Assembly (NCBI GenBank): GCA_944323035.1
Contig: CALUQY010000010.1
Coordinates: forward strand, 1 to 64,000
Length of the DNA stretch: 64,000 nt
DNA from: Candidatus Gastranaerophilales bacterium
Lineage (GTDB): Bacteria > Cyanobacteriota > Vampirovibrionia > Gastranaerophilales > Gastranaerophilaceae
Reading direction: 5' to 3'
Of the stretch, positions 39,644 to 47,517 are shown one piece after another (position 1 is the first letter of the stretch; each line of letters begins with the position of its first letter). The notes beneath the pieces were generated by a model that ran no database searches, was not told the origin of the DNA, and saw only the letters and a program-made list of their open reading frames with translations. The translations under genes and the position numbers were made by a program.

Positions 39644-41078
39644 GCTTATCAATACTTTGTAACCATTGATCTTTAGGAACAACAACGATTGTTATAGAAT
39701 AAAAACAGGTTATTAAATTATGTTCTTGTACATTACGCGCCCACTCTATCATCCAATTTTCATTTGGATTAAAGTCATAAGTATCCAGTACGAATGATAC
39801 AATATCACCATTTTTATTAATATATGTGTCTATTATATCCGCATACCCAAGAGTCAAGCCTAAGTTATTTTTCCAATCAGTATAAACTACACTGCCAGAT
39901 ACGACCTTTCCATGTAATAATTCATTAAGATGAGCTTTAATAAAATCATGAAATTCAGGACTTGCAGCTATTTCTTGCGAGAGGGCGCTATCTGGGCGTA
40001 TTATCAAACCTTTTGCATCGTTTACATATAACTGTTGACGTACCTTTGCACGTACTGTATCCTTAAAATCAAATGGTAATTGAGAGATACTTTCTACTAT
40101 ACTTCCGTTCTGTTCAAGATATTTTTTATAACCATTAACATCTTCAGTTGCAATTTTCCAAAATTGATTAGCATCCGGAGCATTTTTCCCTACAATATCC
40201 ATACCAAATCCAATAGCCAGTTTCTGAGCCTCCGGGGATTCTTTTCCAATGTTTCTTAAAACATAATCCCAATCTTGAGGCGGAGTAAGTGGTTGCGGCA
40301 TAGGATAGTCCGTAGCGTCCGGAATGGTTGGTTGTAACTGAGTTTTTGACCATTCCTGCGTTAGATTTTTCATGCCCTCTTCCTGTATTGTCTGGTAATT
40401 TTGCAATTCGTTTGCCACTCCGTCATAATCTTTTTGCTGCAAGGCATATTCTACACGGTTTAGTATGTGATTGATTTGCTTATTATGTTCGCGTTGTTTT
40501 AAATAGCTTTGATACAACTGTTCATAAACACGTTGATCTTTTGTGTTCGTTAGTTTATCAAGGGTTGAGGTTTCCAATTCTTTTGACTTTGTATAACCCT
40601 GACGCAATTCTCCTACTGTATCACCAAGCTTAGGCATTAAATAATAGAAATCTACGCTGTTATCAAAATTCTTTATTGCGTCTTTTATAGATTTTGCAAT
40701 CTGAATCCCTTGCAGTGCTAATTGACCGCCCACCTGTACAATTAAGCCGATTGCTTGAATCGCTTCGCCGGCAGGGCCTAATACATCGCCTATCCCGCCG
40801 GCAGGAACATTCATTGATATTCCGCCGTCTAAAACTAAATTCTGTTTATGCGGGGTTTCAAAAGGGCCTTTCAATAAATCCCAGATTCCGAGCCATTCTA
40901 ATATCGTAGTGTTAAACGGTGTTGTTGGCTCTTTCCCTGCTATTCCTCCATTCGGGTTTACAGTTTCATCATTGTACGGAACTATCGGGGTGCCTATTCC
41001 GCCGCCGCGGTAGTGCTCTCTTACTTCGGTTCCGTCACGTTTTGTGTAAGCATTTACATGTACTAATTTTTCTGACAT
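39636..41078 (-). CDS. Polymorphic toxin-like protein, intact copy
   Basis: 480 residues from ATG 41078 (AAGGAG seven bases upstream). Constant part 1-261: N-terminal VHVNAYTKRDGTEVREHYRG, a hydrophobic Gly/Ala segment (about 91-135, GGIGDVLGPAGEAIQAIGLI) and a charged coiled coil (160-250). Variable part 262-480: VVYTDWKNNLGLTLGYADII, INKNGDIVSFVLDTYDFNP (Asp432, Tyr434, Asp435), EWARNVQEHNL and a hydrophobic end. The D-x-Y-D-F line is reminiscent of the colicin M/PaeM lipid II phosphatase active site, but I could not align it and the following His/Arg are not in the expected place. No signal peptide. Toxic activity is inferred from the convergent membrane protein and module swapping. Confidence 0.6.
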   Translation of the reverse strand: MSEKLVHVNAYTKRDGTEVREHYRGGGIGTPIVPYNDETVNPNGGIAGKEPTTPFNTTILEWLGIWDLLKGPFETPHKQNLVLDGGISMNVPAGGIGDVLGPAGEAIQAIGLIVQVGGQLALQGIQIAKSIKDAIKNFDNSVDFYYLMPKLGDTVGELRQGYTKSKELETSTLDKLTNTKDQRVYEQLYQSYLKQREHNKQINHILNRVEYALQQKDYDGVANELQNYQTIQEEGMKNLTQEWSKTQLQPTIPDATDYPMPQPLTPPQDWDYVLRNIGKESPEAQKLAIGFGMDIVGKNAPDANQFWKIATEDVNGYKKYLEQNGSIVESISQLPFDFKDTVRAKVRQQLYVNDAKGLIIRPDSALSQEIAASPEFHDFIKAHLNELLHGKVVSGSVVYTDWKNNLGLTLGYADIIDTYINKNGDIVSFVLDTYDFNPNENWMIEWARNVQEHNLITCFYSITIVVVPKDQWLQSIDKPN

Positions 41079-41260
41079 AATATTCTCCTTTTTTATTTGC
41101 ATAACAAGATATAACAGGTTTCGCCGCCTGTATGGCAAACGAGGGGGGTAACAGTGGCCAGTGTCAAATTGATTATGACAGATTTCGCAGCATTGTAAAG
41201 TCCCCAATTTTGGCGACACATTTTTGGCTACACAGTTTCGGGGACAAAAACGCATACAAA

Positions 41261-41443
41261 TTATGGCTCCGGCTGAGCCAGGTGCGAAACTTTCCCGGAT
41301 ACTCTTGCCTGCATATCCCGTGCAACTCTAATGCATTCTACCATTACATGTAAATTAACAATTTCGTCGCCAAACTTGTACAATGTTTCAGAAATCACAG
41401 CAAGGCTTCCGTCAATCTGATCGTCAAAATATTTTTTATCCAT
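41261..41443 (-). CDS. Small hypothetical protein (IDG-L motif), partner of XRE regulator
   Basis: 60 residues from ATG 41443 with AGGAG six bases upstream. N-terminus KKYFDDQIDGSLAVISETL shares the aromatic-acidic-IDG-L pattern with the 61-residue protein at 3141-3326. Both have a basic, helical remainder and a divergent XRE neighbour. Function unknown. It is close to the toxin-like gene start (180 bases) on the same strand, so it could be co-transcribed with it. Confidence 0.65.
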   Translation of the reverse strand: MDKKYFDDQIDGSLAVISETLYKFGDEIVNLHVMVECIRVARDMQARVSGKVSHLAQPEP

Positions 41444-41503
41444 AGTCACTCCTGTTCTCTTGATATTTTCCAAGTTTATTTGTATATATACAACCTAACA
41501 TGG

Positions 41504-41538
41504 TTGATGTTGATTTGTCAATATCTTATAATGGACAA
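41504..41538 (+). promoter_or_regulatory. Promoter and TTGTC operator of XRE gene
   Basis: TTGATG (41504-41509), 17 bases, TATAAT (41527-41532), then nine bases to ATG 41542 with no ribosome site, so the mRNA may be nearly leaderless. TTGTC (41515) and GACAA (41534) flank the -10 box as at 18853-18871. Confidence 0.55.
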
Positions 41539-41541
41539 CAT

Positions 41542-41760
41542 ATGAAAAATGAAACTTTACTAAAAATTGCACATATAATCAAATATGCCCGTGATAAAAA
41601 GGGGCTAACCCAAGAGCAATTAGCTGAAATGGTGGGTTTAAGCAAAAACAGTATTGCATCTATAGAAAGTGGACAGGTCAACCTTAAAATACTAAACTAT
41701 TATAACATTTGCAAAGCGTTGGACATCGACATGGGTGTTTTGAATAACTTTCAACTCTAA
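41542..41760 (+). CDS. XRE-family transcriptional regulator
   Basis: 72 residues from ATG 41542 (MKNETLLKIAHIIKYARDK); an upstream ATG at 41500 lies in the promoter. Cro/C1 helix-turn-helix: KKGLTQEQLAEMVGLSKNSIASIESGQ. No further domain. Divergent from the small IDG-L gene, and the nearest regulator to the toxin-like locus. Confidence 0.85.
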   Translation: MKNETLLKIAHIIKYARDKKGLTQEQLAEMVGLSKNSIASIESGQVNLKILNYYNICKALDIDMGVLNNFQL

Positions 41761-41831
41761 TCGTTAAATAATCATTAATTATTTCTGATTTCCTAATTTT
41801 TATCGTTAAAATGATATCAGAGGAAAATATT

Positions 41832-44441
41832 ATGTTAAACTTAGAAAAATTTACTAATCTTTCAAACGAAATTATTGCCGGTGCTCTCAACTTTTCAGCA
41901 CAGTATAAAAATTCGGAAATTCAGCCCGAACATATTTTACTCGCGTGCGTGAAGGATGACGGCATGGCTAAGGATTATATGAACGAGTTGAAACTACTCA
42001 ATCAGGATTTCATCAACGATTTAATCAGTACAATCAAAACTTTTCCGACAGTCAGTATGGTCAACACCTCGCAGTTAATTTTATCAAAAGATTCCTTCCA
42101 AATTCTGGAAAAAGCACAGGAACTTGCGCAGGATTTCAAGGACGAATATGTCGGAATTGATATGATTTTACTTGCGATGACAAAGATTGAAGGCACAAAT
42201 GTTTATAATCTTTTAAAGCGTTTCAGGGTCAGCGAAAGCACAGTCCTGAATGTTATGAAAAAAATAAGAGGTAATCAAAAAGTGGATAATAAAAATGCAG
42301 AAGAAAATTTAAAAGCTTTAGAAAAGTATTCTACCGATTTAACGGCGCTTGCCCGCAAGGGTAAACTTGACCCTGTTATCGGCAGAGATGAAGAAATAAG
42401 AAGAATTGTACAGGTTCTGAACCGGCGTACCAAAAACAACCCTGTTCTAATCGGCGAGCCGGGGGTTGGTAAAACCGCGATTATTGAAGGTTTAGCACAA
42501 AGAATTGTGAGAGGCGATGTGCCGGAAAGCCTTAAAAACGTAAAACTTGTATCACTCGACCTTGGCGCGCTGGTTGCAGGTGCAAAATATAAAGGTGAGT
42601 TTGAAGAACGTTTGAAGGCTGTATTGAAAGAAGTCGAAAACTCCAACGGCGAAATCGTCATGTTTATTGATGAACTTCACATGGTAGTCGGTGCCGGTGC
42701 CTCGGAAGGTGCAATGGATGCCGGAAACCTTTTAAAACCAATGCTTGCCCGCGGTGTTTTGAGGACAATCGGTGCAACAACCGTCAATGAATACAGAAAA
42801 TATATTGAAAAAGACCCCGCTCTTGAACGCCGGTTCCAGCCGATTATGGTTAACGAGCCGTCAATTGAAGATACAATAAGTATCCTGAGAGGCCTGAAAG
42901 AAAAATACGAAGTTCACCACGGAGTCAGAATCCTCGACAGCGCCCTGATTGAAGCAGTAAAACTTTCTGACCGCTACATCACAGACAGATTTCTGCCGGA
43001 CAAGGCAATCGACCTGATTGATGAAGCCGCATCTTCACTGCGTATTCAAATCGACTCCATGCCGGAAGAAATTGATACCCTTTCGCGTCAGAAAATTCAG
43101 CTCGAAATTGAACGCGAAGCCCTGAAAAAGGAAGATGACAACGAAGAAACCACTGCAAAAATTAACGAAATTTCTTCACAAATCACCGAACTTACAGGCA
43201 AAATCGACGTTCTGAAAAAACAATGGGAAGCCGAAAAAGCTTCTATCACAGGTGAAGCAGGTATCAAAGAGGAAATTGAAAAAACAAAACAAAAAATCGA
43301 AGAGGCTGAGCGCAACACCGATCTTCAAACCGCAGCTGAACTCAAATACGGTAAACTTCTTGAACTGCAAAAACAATTAACCGCAATTCAGGGCAAAGAA
43401 AAAGTTTCCAACCGTCTTTTGAAGGAAGAAATCACGGATGAAGATATCGCAAACGTTGTCAGCAAGTGGACGGGAATTCCGGTCAACAAACTTGTTGAAA
43501 GCGAAAAACAAAAACTTATCAACATGGAAGAAATTCTCCACAAACGTTTGATAGGTCAGGAAGAAGCGGTTCAAACGGTATCTGACGCAATCCGCCGCGC
43601 CCGTTCCGGTTTAAAAGACCCTAAACGTCCGATAGGTACGTTCCTGTTCCTCGGGCCGACAGGTGTAGGTAAAACCGAACTTGCAAAAGCGCTTGCAGAA
43701 TTTATGTTCAACGATGAGGACGCTCTTATCAGAATTGATATGTCCGAATATATGGAAAAACATAACGTTGCACGTCTGGTCGGGGCGCCTCCGGGATACG
43801 TAGGTTACGAAGAAGGCGGCCAACTGACAGAAGCCGTCAGAAGAAAACCTTATTCCGTTGTACTTTTTGACGAAATCGAAAAGGCGCATCCGGATGTTTT
43901 CAACATAATGCTTCAAATCTTTGATGACGGACGTTTGACGGATAGCAAAGGCAGAACCGTTGACTTTAAAAACACCCTCATCATCATGACAAGCAACATC
44001 GGCAGCGATATTATTCTTGAAAGCACGGTTAACTCCATGATTTCACCGGAAGAATTCGACAAAACAAAAGAAGAAATTCTTGAACTGCTGAAAACCCGTT
44101 TCAAACCGGAATTTCTGAACAGAATTGATGAAACGATTTTCTTCAAAGCACTTACGCTTCAACAATTGTCAAAAATTGTCGATATCCAAATGGAATACCT
44201 GCGCAAACGTCTTGCAGAACAGGAAATCGACCTGCTGATAACGGAAGATGCCCGAGAATTCCTTGCACACCGCGGATTTAATCCGATTTACGGTGCAAGA
44301 CCGCTCAAACGGACAATCCGTCAGCTTGTTGAAAACCCTCTTTCTAAATTGTTATTATCGCAAAACTTCCTTAAAGGCGATGAGATAGTAATAGACGTTG
44401 ACAACGACGAAATAACATTCAATAAGACACACAAGAAATAA
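41832..44441 (+). CDS. clpB: ATP-dependent chaperone ClpB
   Basis: 869 residues from ATG 41832 (GAGGA seven bases upstream). Hsp100 disaggregase that works with DnaK. N-domain repeats 1-145; NBD1 with GEPGVGKTA and FIDELHM; the long coiled middle domain (about 410-520, [20 protein letters not shown]) that separates ClpB from ClpA/C; NBD2 with [20 protein letters not shown] and the C-terminal GARPLKR. The pore loop YKGEFEER is present. No heat-shock operator was recognised upstream. Ends at a strong terminator. Confidence 0.95.
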   Translation: MLNLEKFTNLSNEIIAGALNFSAQYKNSEIQPEHILLACVKDDGMAKDYMNELKLLNQDFINDLISTIKTFPTVSMVNTSQLILSKDSFQILEKAQELAQDFKDEYVGIDMILLAMTKIEGTNVYNLLKRFRVSESTVLNVMKKIRGNQKVDNKNAEENLKALEKYSTDLTALARKGKLDPVIGRDEEIRRIVQVLNRRTKNNPVLIGEPGVGKTAIIEGLAQRIVRGDVPESLKNVKLVSLDLGALVAGAKYKGEFEERLKAVLKEVENSNGEIVMFIDELHMVVGAGASEGAMDAGNLLKPMLARGVLRTIGATTVNEYRKYIEKDPALERRFQPIMVNEPSIEDTISILRGLKEKYEVHHGVRILDSALIEAVKLSDRYITDRFLPDKAIDLIDEAASSLRIQIDSMPEEIDTLSRQKIQLEIEREALKKEDDNEETTAKINEISSQITELTGKIDVLKKQWEAEKASITGEAGIKEEIEKTKQKIEEAERNTDLQTAAELKYGKLLELQKQLTAIQGKEKVSNRLLKEEITDEDIANVVSKWTGIPVNKLVESEKQKLINMEEILHKRLIGQEEAVQTVSDAIRRARSGLKDPKRPIGTFLFLGPTGVGKTELAKALAEFMFNDEDALIRIDMSEYMEKHNVARLVGAPPGYVGYEEGGQLTEAVRRKPYSVVLFDEIEKAHPDVFNIMLQIFDDGRLTDSKGRTVDFKNTLIIMTSNIGSDIILESTVNSMISPEEFDKTKEEILELLKTRFKPEFLNRIDETIFFKALTLQQLSKIVDIQMEYLRKRLAEQEIDLLITEDAREFLAHRGFNPIYGARPLKRTIRQLVENPLSKLLLSQNFLKGDEIVIDVDNDEITFNKTHKK

Positions 44442-44444
44442 TCT

Positions 44445-44476
44445 AAAATGCGCTCCAAAAGGGGCGCATTTTATTA
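44445..44476 (+). terminator. Intrinsic terminator of clpB
   Basis: AAAATGCGCTCC-AAAA-GGGGCGCATTTT, a 12-bp stem with one G-T pair and A/T flanks. Confidence 0.85.
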
Positions 44477-44511
44477 GGTATAGCAAAAAGATATTTTATA
44501 TGTTATAATAT

Positions 44512-44575
44512 AATAAAGCAGTTCTTTGCCGCCTGCCCGGCAAACGCGGTTTGCCAACCAGCGGCTGCGCTGTCT
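44512..44575 (+). repeat. Family A element, 5'-module fragment
   Basis: AATAAAGCAGTTCTTTGCCGCCTG through GGCTGCGCTGTCT; then unrelated sequence. The 3' module (CTAATACGCC... CTCGGACA) is absent. Lies just upstream of the phosphatase-like gene. Confidence 0.7.
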
Positions 44576-44593
44576 ATACCAAAAGAGGATATT

Positions 44594-45220
44594 ATGTTTT
44601 TTCAAAGACGATGCAAAATAACTTTCATAGCCCACGGGGCAACGATATATTCGGACGAATACCGTTTTTCTAACTGCGAAAATTACCCGCCTCTGACCGA
44701 AGCCGGTGAAGAAGAGATAGAAAAAATTTGTCAGTTTTTAATAAAACGTTCGGTTAAAAACGACAAAATTTACTCTTCCTGCGGAACAAGAGCGGTTGAG
44801 AGCGCGGAAATTATCGCAAAAATTTATAAAACAAATGTTGAAATTCTGGACGATTTAAAACCGCGGCTTTGCGGCAACTGGAATAACATGACACTTAACC
44901 AGCTTATGAAGCAACAACCGGATAATCTGTTAAAACTTATTGAGCATCCGGATGAACGCGTCTGCGAAAATTCCGAATCTTTGAAAGAATTTGTAGAGCG
45001 CGTAGGCAAAAGTATTGATAAAATTATCAAGGAAAACATGGGTAACCGCATAATCATAGTGACGTATCCTGACGTAATTCAGGCGGCTATTATTGCTGCG
45101 CTCAAACTTCCGGAAGATAAACTTTGCAACTTCTTTATCAAGACCGGCAGCGCAACGCAAATCAGCTACTACGAAACATTGAACTCCCTGAAATACTGCG
45201 GTTACGTTCCGATTTATTAA
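44594..45220 (+). CDS. Histidine-phosphatase-fold protein with altered active site
   Basis: 208 residues; AGAGGA precedes ATG. The phosphoglycerate-mutase fold is suggested by ITFIAHGATIYS at the N-terminus, IYSSCGTRAVESAEII (Arg66) and IIIVTYPDVIQAAI near 152-166. In active members the first motif is RHG; here Arg is Ala13 (AHG, His14 kept). The second catalytic His (usually SHGG) is replaced: T-Y-P at 157-159. It is probably not a phosphatase of the usual mechanism; a binding or regulatory role is possible. Single gene. Confidence 0.65.
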   Translation: MFFQRRCKITFIAHGATIYSDEYRFSNCENYPPLTEAGEEEIEKICQFLIKRSVKNDKIYSSCGTRAVESAEIIAKIYKTNVEILDDLKPRLCGNWNNMTLNQLMKQQPDNLLKLIEHPDERVCENSESLKEFVERVGKSIDKIIKENMGNRIIIVTYPDVIQAAIIAALKLPEDKLCNFFIKTGSATQISYYETLNSLKYCGYVPIY

Positions 45221-45341
45221 CCTGCGGTTTTGCCGTTTTTACAAAATTTATCATTTTTATTACTAATTGTTACGAAATTTTCAAAAACTGAAATTCTGAC
45301 TCTCACAAATTGTTATTATTTATAAGAGAGAGAATACATAT

Positions 45342-45647
45342 ATGATTTCAGCAGTAGACAACAATCAGAACAAATACTACGAGCGTGTCGGAGCTGTGAA
45401 TATGCAAACCTCGCGCGGGTATCCGCCTGAATTCTATCAGGATTTGATGAAAAAAACCAGCGCACAGGACAGCTTCACACGGCAGGACGACATGCCGGTC
45501 AGAGGTAATTTCGGCAATCTTTTGACCTACGGACGCAGCAGCACAAAAAACCCTTTTGCGCAAACTACTGACGCAAAAGAGTTCAATTTAATGCACCCTG
45601 ATGTCAGAAGCGACGAAAGAGCGCAGATAATGGATTTGATGGCGTAA
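45342..45647 (+). CDS. Hypothetical protein
   Basis: 101 residues; weak purine-rich ribosome site (GAGAGAGAA) before ATG 45342. Polar, probably disordered, with no signal peptide or membrane segment. It ends two bases before the convergent gene at 45650. The neighbour also has a short basic/polar sequence with many Pro and Tyr; both are of the lineage-specific kind with no known domain. Confidence 0.55.
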   Translation: MISAVDNNQNKYYERVGAVNMQTSRGYPPEFYQDLMKKTSAQDSFTRQDDMPVRGNFGNLLTYGRSSTKNPFAQTTDAKEFNLMHPDVRSDERAQIMDLMA

Positions 45648-45649
45648 TC

Positions 45650-45964
45650 TTACGCCGCACAATAAAGTCCTTTTCCCCTAAAATCGCTGTCATCATAATA
45701 TGCGCGGCTTTCCGGCATATTTGCTGACGGCCCGTTTGCACCTGCGTATGCAAATGTATCTTTGACAAAGTTTTTGTCATAAGCTTCAGTCAACAATTCT
45801 TTTTCTGTCGGCTGCTTAGCCGGACGGGTTGTGTAACCGAAAGGTTTTTGACCTTCCTGCGGACGCTCAACCGGTGTTGATGTGCCGCGGAACGGAACCT
45901 GACCTATCGGTGCTGACTGGTATGCAAATGGATTAAATTTTACTGAATAATCTTCGTTTGCCAT
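45650..45964 (-). CDS. Hypothetical protein
   Basis: 104 residues, rich in Pro, Tyr, Ala and Gly, probably disordered. Contains the patch VPFRGTSTPV, similar to the [VF]xFxG patches common in proteins of this group. No ribosome site of good quality. Convergent with the gene at 45342. No function recognised. Confidence 0.5.
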   Translation of the reverse strand: MANEDYSVKFNPFAYQSAPIGQVPFRGTSTPVERPQEGQKPFGYTTRPAKQPTEKELLTEAYDKNFVKDTFAYAGANGPSANMPESRAYYDDSDFRGKGLYCAA

Positions 45965-46054
45965 AACAACTTATCCCAAAATAATTCCCTATATTATTAT
46001 AAAGAAAATTCGGGTTTAAAAATTGTCTTTTTTGGCTGCAAAGATTAAGAAATG

Positions 46055-46234
46055 TTAACCGCAAAAAATATTTTTCAGATGTTCGCGGTTTTTGTACATC
46101 AGGTTAACCGGCGGAGCATAGCTATAATCAGTAAAAATTCTGTTTAAATTTTCCGTCAAATCATTCTTTTCTTCAAAGCCGCATAACCCGATAATACTGT
46201 TATCATTTGTAAACAGATTTTTGAGAAATTCCAT
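46055..46234 (-). CDS. Small hypothetical protein
   Basis: 59 residues from ATG 46234, which follows GGAGG; an earlier ATG (46288) lacks a site. Contains SIIGLCGFEEKNDLTENLNRIF and ends with FCG. No known domain. Divergent from the DUF1858 gene, the two starts being 72 bases apart. Confidence 0.5.
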   Translation of the reverse strand: MEFLKNLFTNDNSIIGLCGFEEKNDLTENLNRIFTDYSYAPPVNLMYKNREHLKNIFCG

Positions 46235-46306
46235 ACTACCTCCAACTTTATTGTATAATATACTTAATGACAGACGTGAAAAAGTCATAAAATGGAGGGA
46301 ATAAAT

Positions 46307-46507
46307 ATGGGTAAAATTTCAAAAGATATGAACATAATGGATATCGTTAATCAGTGTCCGCAAAGCGTAGAAGTATTCAGAAAATACGGTTTAGGCTGTA
46401 TCGGATGCGCTGCAGCACACTTTGAAAACCTTGAAGCTGGCGCAAAAGTTCACGGCTTTGACGCTGACGCTATGGTTGAAGAAATTAATGCGTTAGCCGG
46501 TGTGTAG
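46307..46507 (+). CDS. DUF1858-domain protein (redox disulfide type)
   Basis: 66 residues from ATG 46307, with GGAGG nine bases upstream; ATG 46292 lies before that site. Pattern ISKDMNIMDIVNQCPQSVEV, FRKYGLGCIGC, then a helical end matches the DUF1858 family of small proteins with a CxxC pair, found with hybrid-cluster proteins and ScdA/RIC iron-sulfur repair proteins. Probably a thiol or metal-linked protein in anaerobic redox stress. A family B repeat follows the stop codon. Confidence 0.8.
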   Translation: MGKISKDMNIMDIVNQCPQSVEVFRKYGLGCIGCAAAHFENLEAGAKVHGFDADAMVEEINALAGV

Positions 46508-46645
46508 CACCGGGGTCGTCACGCTCTCGCGTGCCGAACAGGGTGCGAAACATTACGATGCCGCCGTTGCGACCGTAATGCAATGAAGGGAGCGTACAAA
46601 TCTGCCAACAGTAAAACTGTTGAGCTAAGATTTGTCAGGCGGGTT
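46508..46645 (+). repeat. Family B GC-rich element, copy 2
   Basis: Starts at the TAG of the DUF1858 gene and ends CAAATCTGCC...GCTAAGATTTGTCAGGCGGG. Shares its end and the CGCCGTTGCGA block with copy 1 (16301-16495), which also begins at a stop codon. Confidence 0.55.
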
Positions 46646-46649
46646 TTGG

Positions 46650-47024
46650 CTATAATAATTTCAGCAATTCAGGTACAAAGATAAGTATTCCAACGACAAC
46701 CGAGATAAAAGACACAAAAAGAACTGCTCCGGCAGAAATGTCTTTAGCGAATTTCACAAGTCTGGAATACTTATTTTTATATAGCGCATCGACCGCAAAT
46801 TCCAGTGCGGAATTAAGCATCTCCGCAAGCACAACCAGCGCAATGGTCAAAAGAAGTATAGAGAACTTCACTGTTCCGACATGCAGGATAAACCCCGCAA
46901 GTACAACCATAGCCGCAATAATCATGTGAACACGCAGATTTTTTTCTGCACGCAGCGCCAAATTAATTCCGTGACGGGCGTTTTCTATTTTGGCTTTGAA
47001 ACTTTGTGCTTTAAACTTTGTCAT
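46650..47024 (-). CDS. dgkA: Diacylglycerol/undecaprenol kinase family protein
   Basis: 124 residues, three membrane helices. Catalytic signature AEMLNSALEFAVD with the family Glu and Asn, followed by the third helix. Members phosphorylate diacylglycerol or, in many bacteria, undecaprenol. Overlaps ybeY by 14 bases at its start; the pair ybeY-dgkA downstream of a PgpH-like gene is a common bacterial order. Confidence 0.9.
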   Translation of the reverse strand: MTKFKAQSFKAKIENARHGINLALRAEKNLRVHMIIAAMVVLAGFILHVGTVKFSILLLTIALVVLAEMLNSALEFAVDALYKNKYSRLVKFAKDISAGAVLFVSFISVVVGILIFVPELLKLL

Positions 47025-47517
47025 TACACAGCTCCTTTATCGCGTCAACCTGATGTTTGACAACAAAATTGTATTCTTCTTCCGTTTGATGATCAAACCC
47101 CAGCAGGTGCAAAATTCCGTGTGCAATAAGGAATTGCAGTTCATAGTCAAAGGTTTTGCCTTCTTCTAGCGCCATTTCTTCGACCTTATCCAGCGCGATA
47201 ACAATATCACCAAGAACAACTCGTTTATCTAAAATAAACCTGTCCTCGCTGTCGGCAAAAATCGCAAACGTTATGATGTCAGCGGGATAGTCCTTCTCTC
47301 GGTAAGTCTTGTTAAGTTCGTGCGTGTCCGCGGAATTTGTAAACGTAATATCAAAAAATACTTCCTCAAATTCTTCGCCTGCCAGGCAGCAAGTTGAAGA
47401 AATTTCTTCGTGCGACATCAGATTATTGAAGAGTTTTTCCGCAGTTTGGCTCCACTGCTGAACATCTATTCCGTAATTCTCATTAACATTTTCGGTTAAG
47501 CAATCAACTTTTTTCAT
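47011..47517 (-). CDS. ybeY: Endoribonuclease YbeY, 16S rRNA maturation
   Basis: 168 residues from ATG 47517; the ATG at 47565 would extend deep into the upstream gene. Zinc motif HGILHLLGFDH followed by QTEEE, and LNKTYREKDYPADIITF with the family DVLSF-type strand. Processes the 3' end of 16S rRNA and helps ribosome quality control. Its start overlaps the PgpH-like gene by 14 bases. Confidence 0.93.
   Translation of the reverse strand: MKKVDCLTENVNENYGIDVQQWSQTAEKLFNNLMSHEEISSTCCLAGEEFEEVFFDITFTNSADTHELNKTYREKDYPADIITFAIFADSEDRFILDKRVVLGDIVIALDKVEEMALEEGKTFDYELQFLIAHGILHLLGFDHQTEEEYNFVVKHQVDAIKELCNDKV

Noticed and set aside
41504-41538. Immunity-type leaderless promoter in front of the XRE gene at 41542
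   Set aside because: The -10 box is nine bases from the ATG and the -35 box is TTGATG, so it is not the same promoter class, although the mRNA leader would also be very short.
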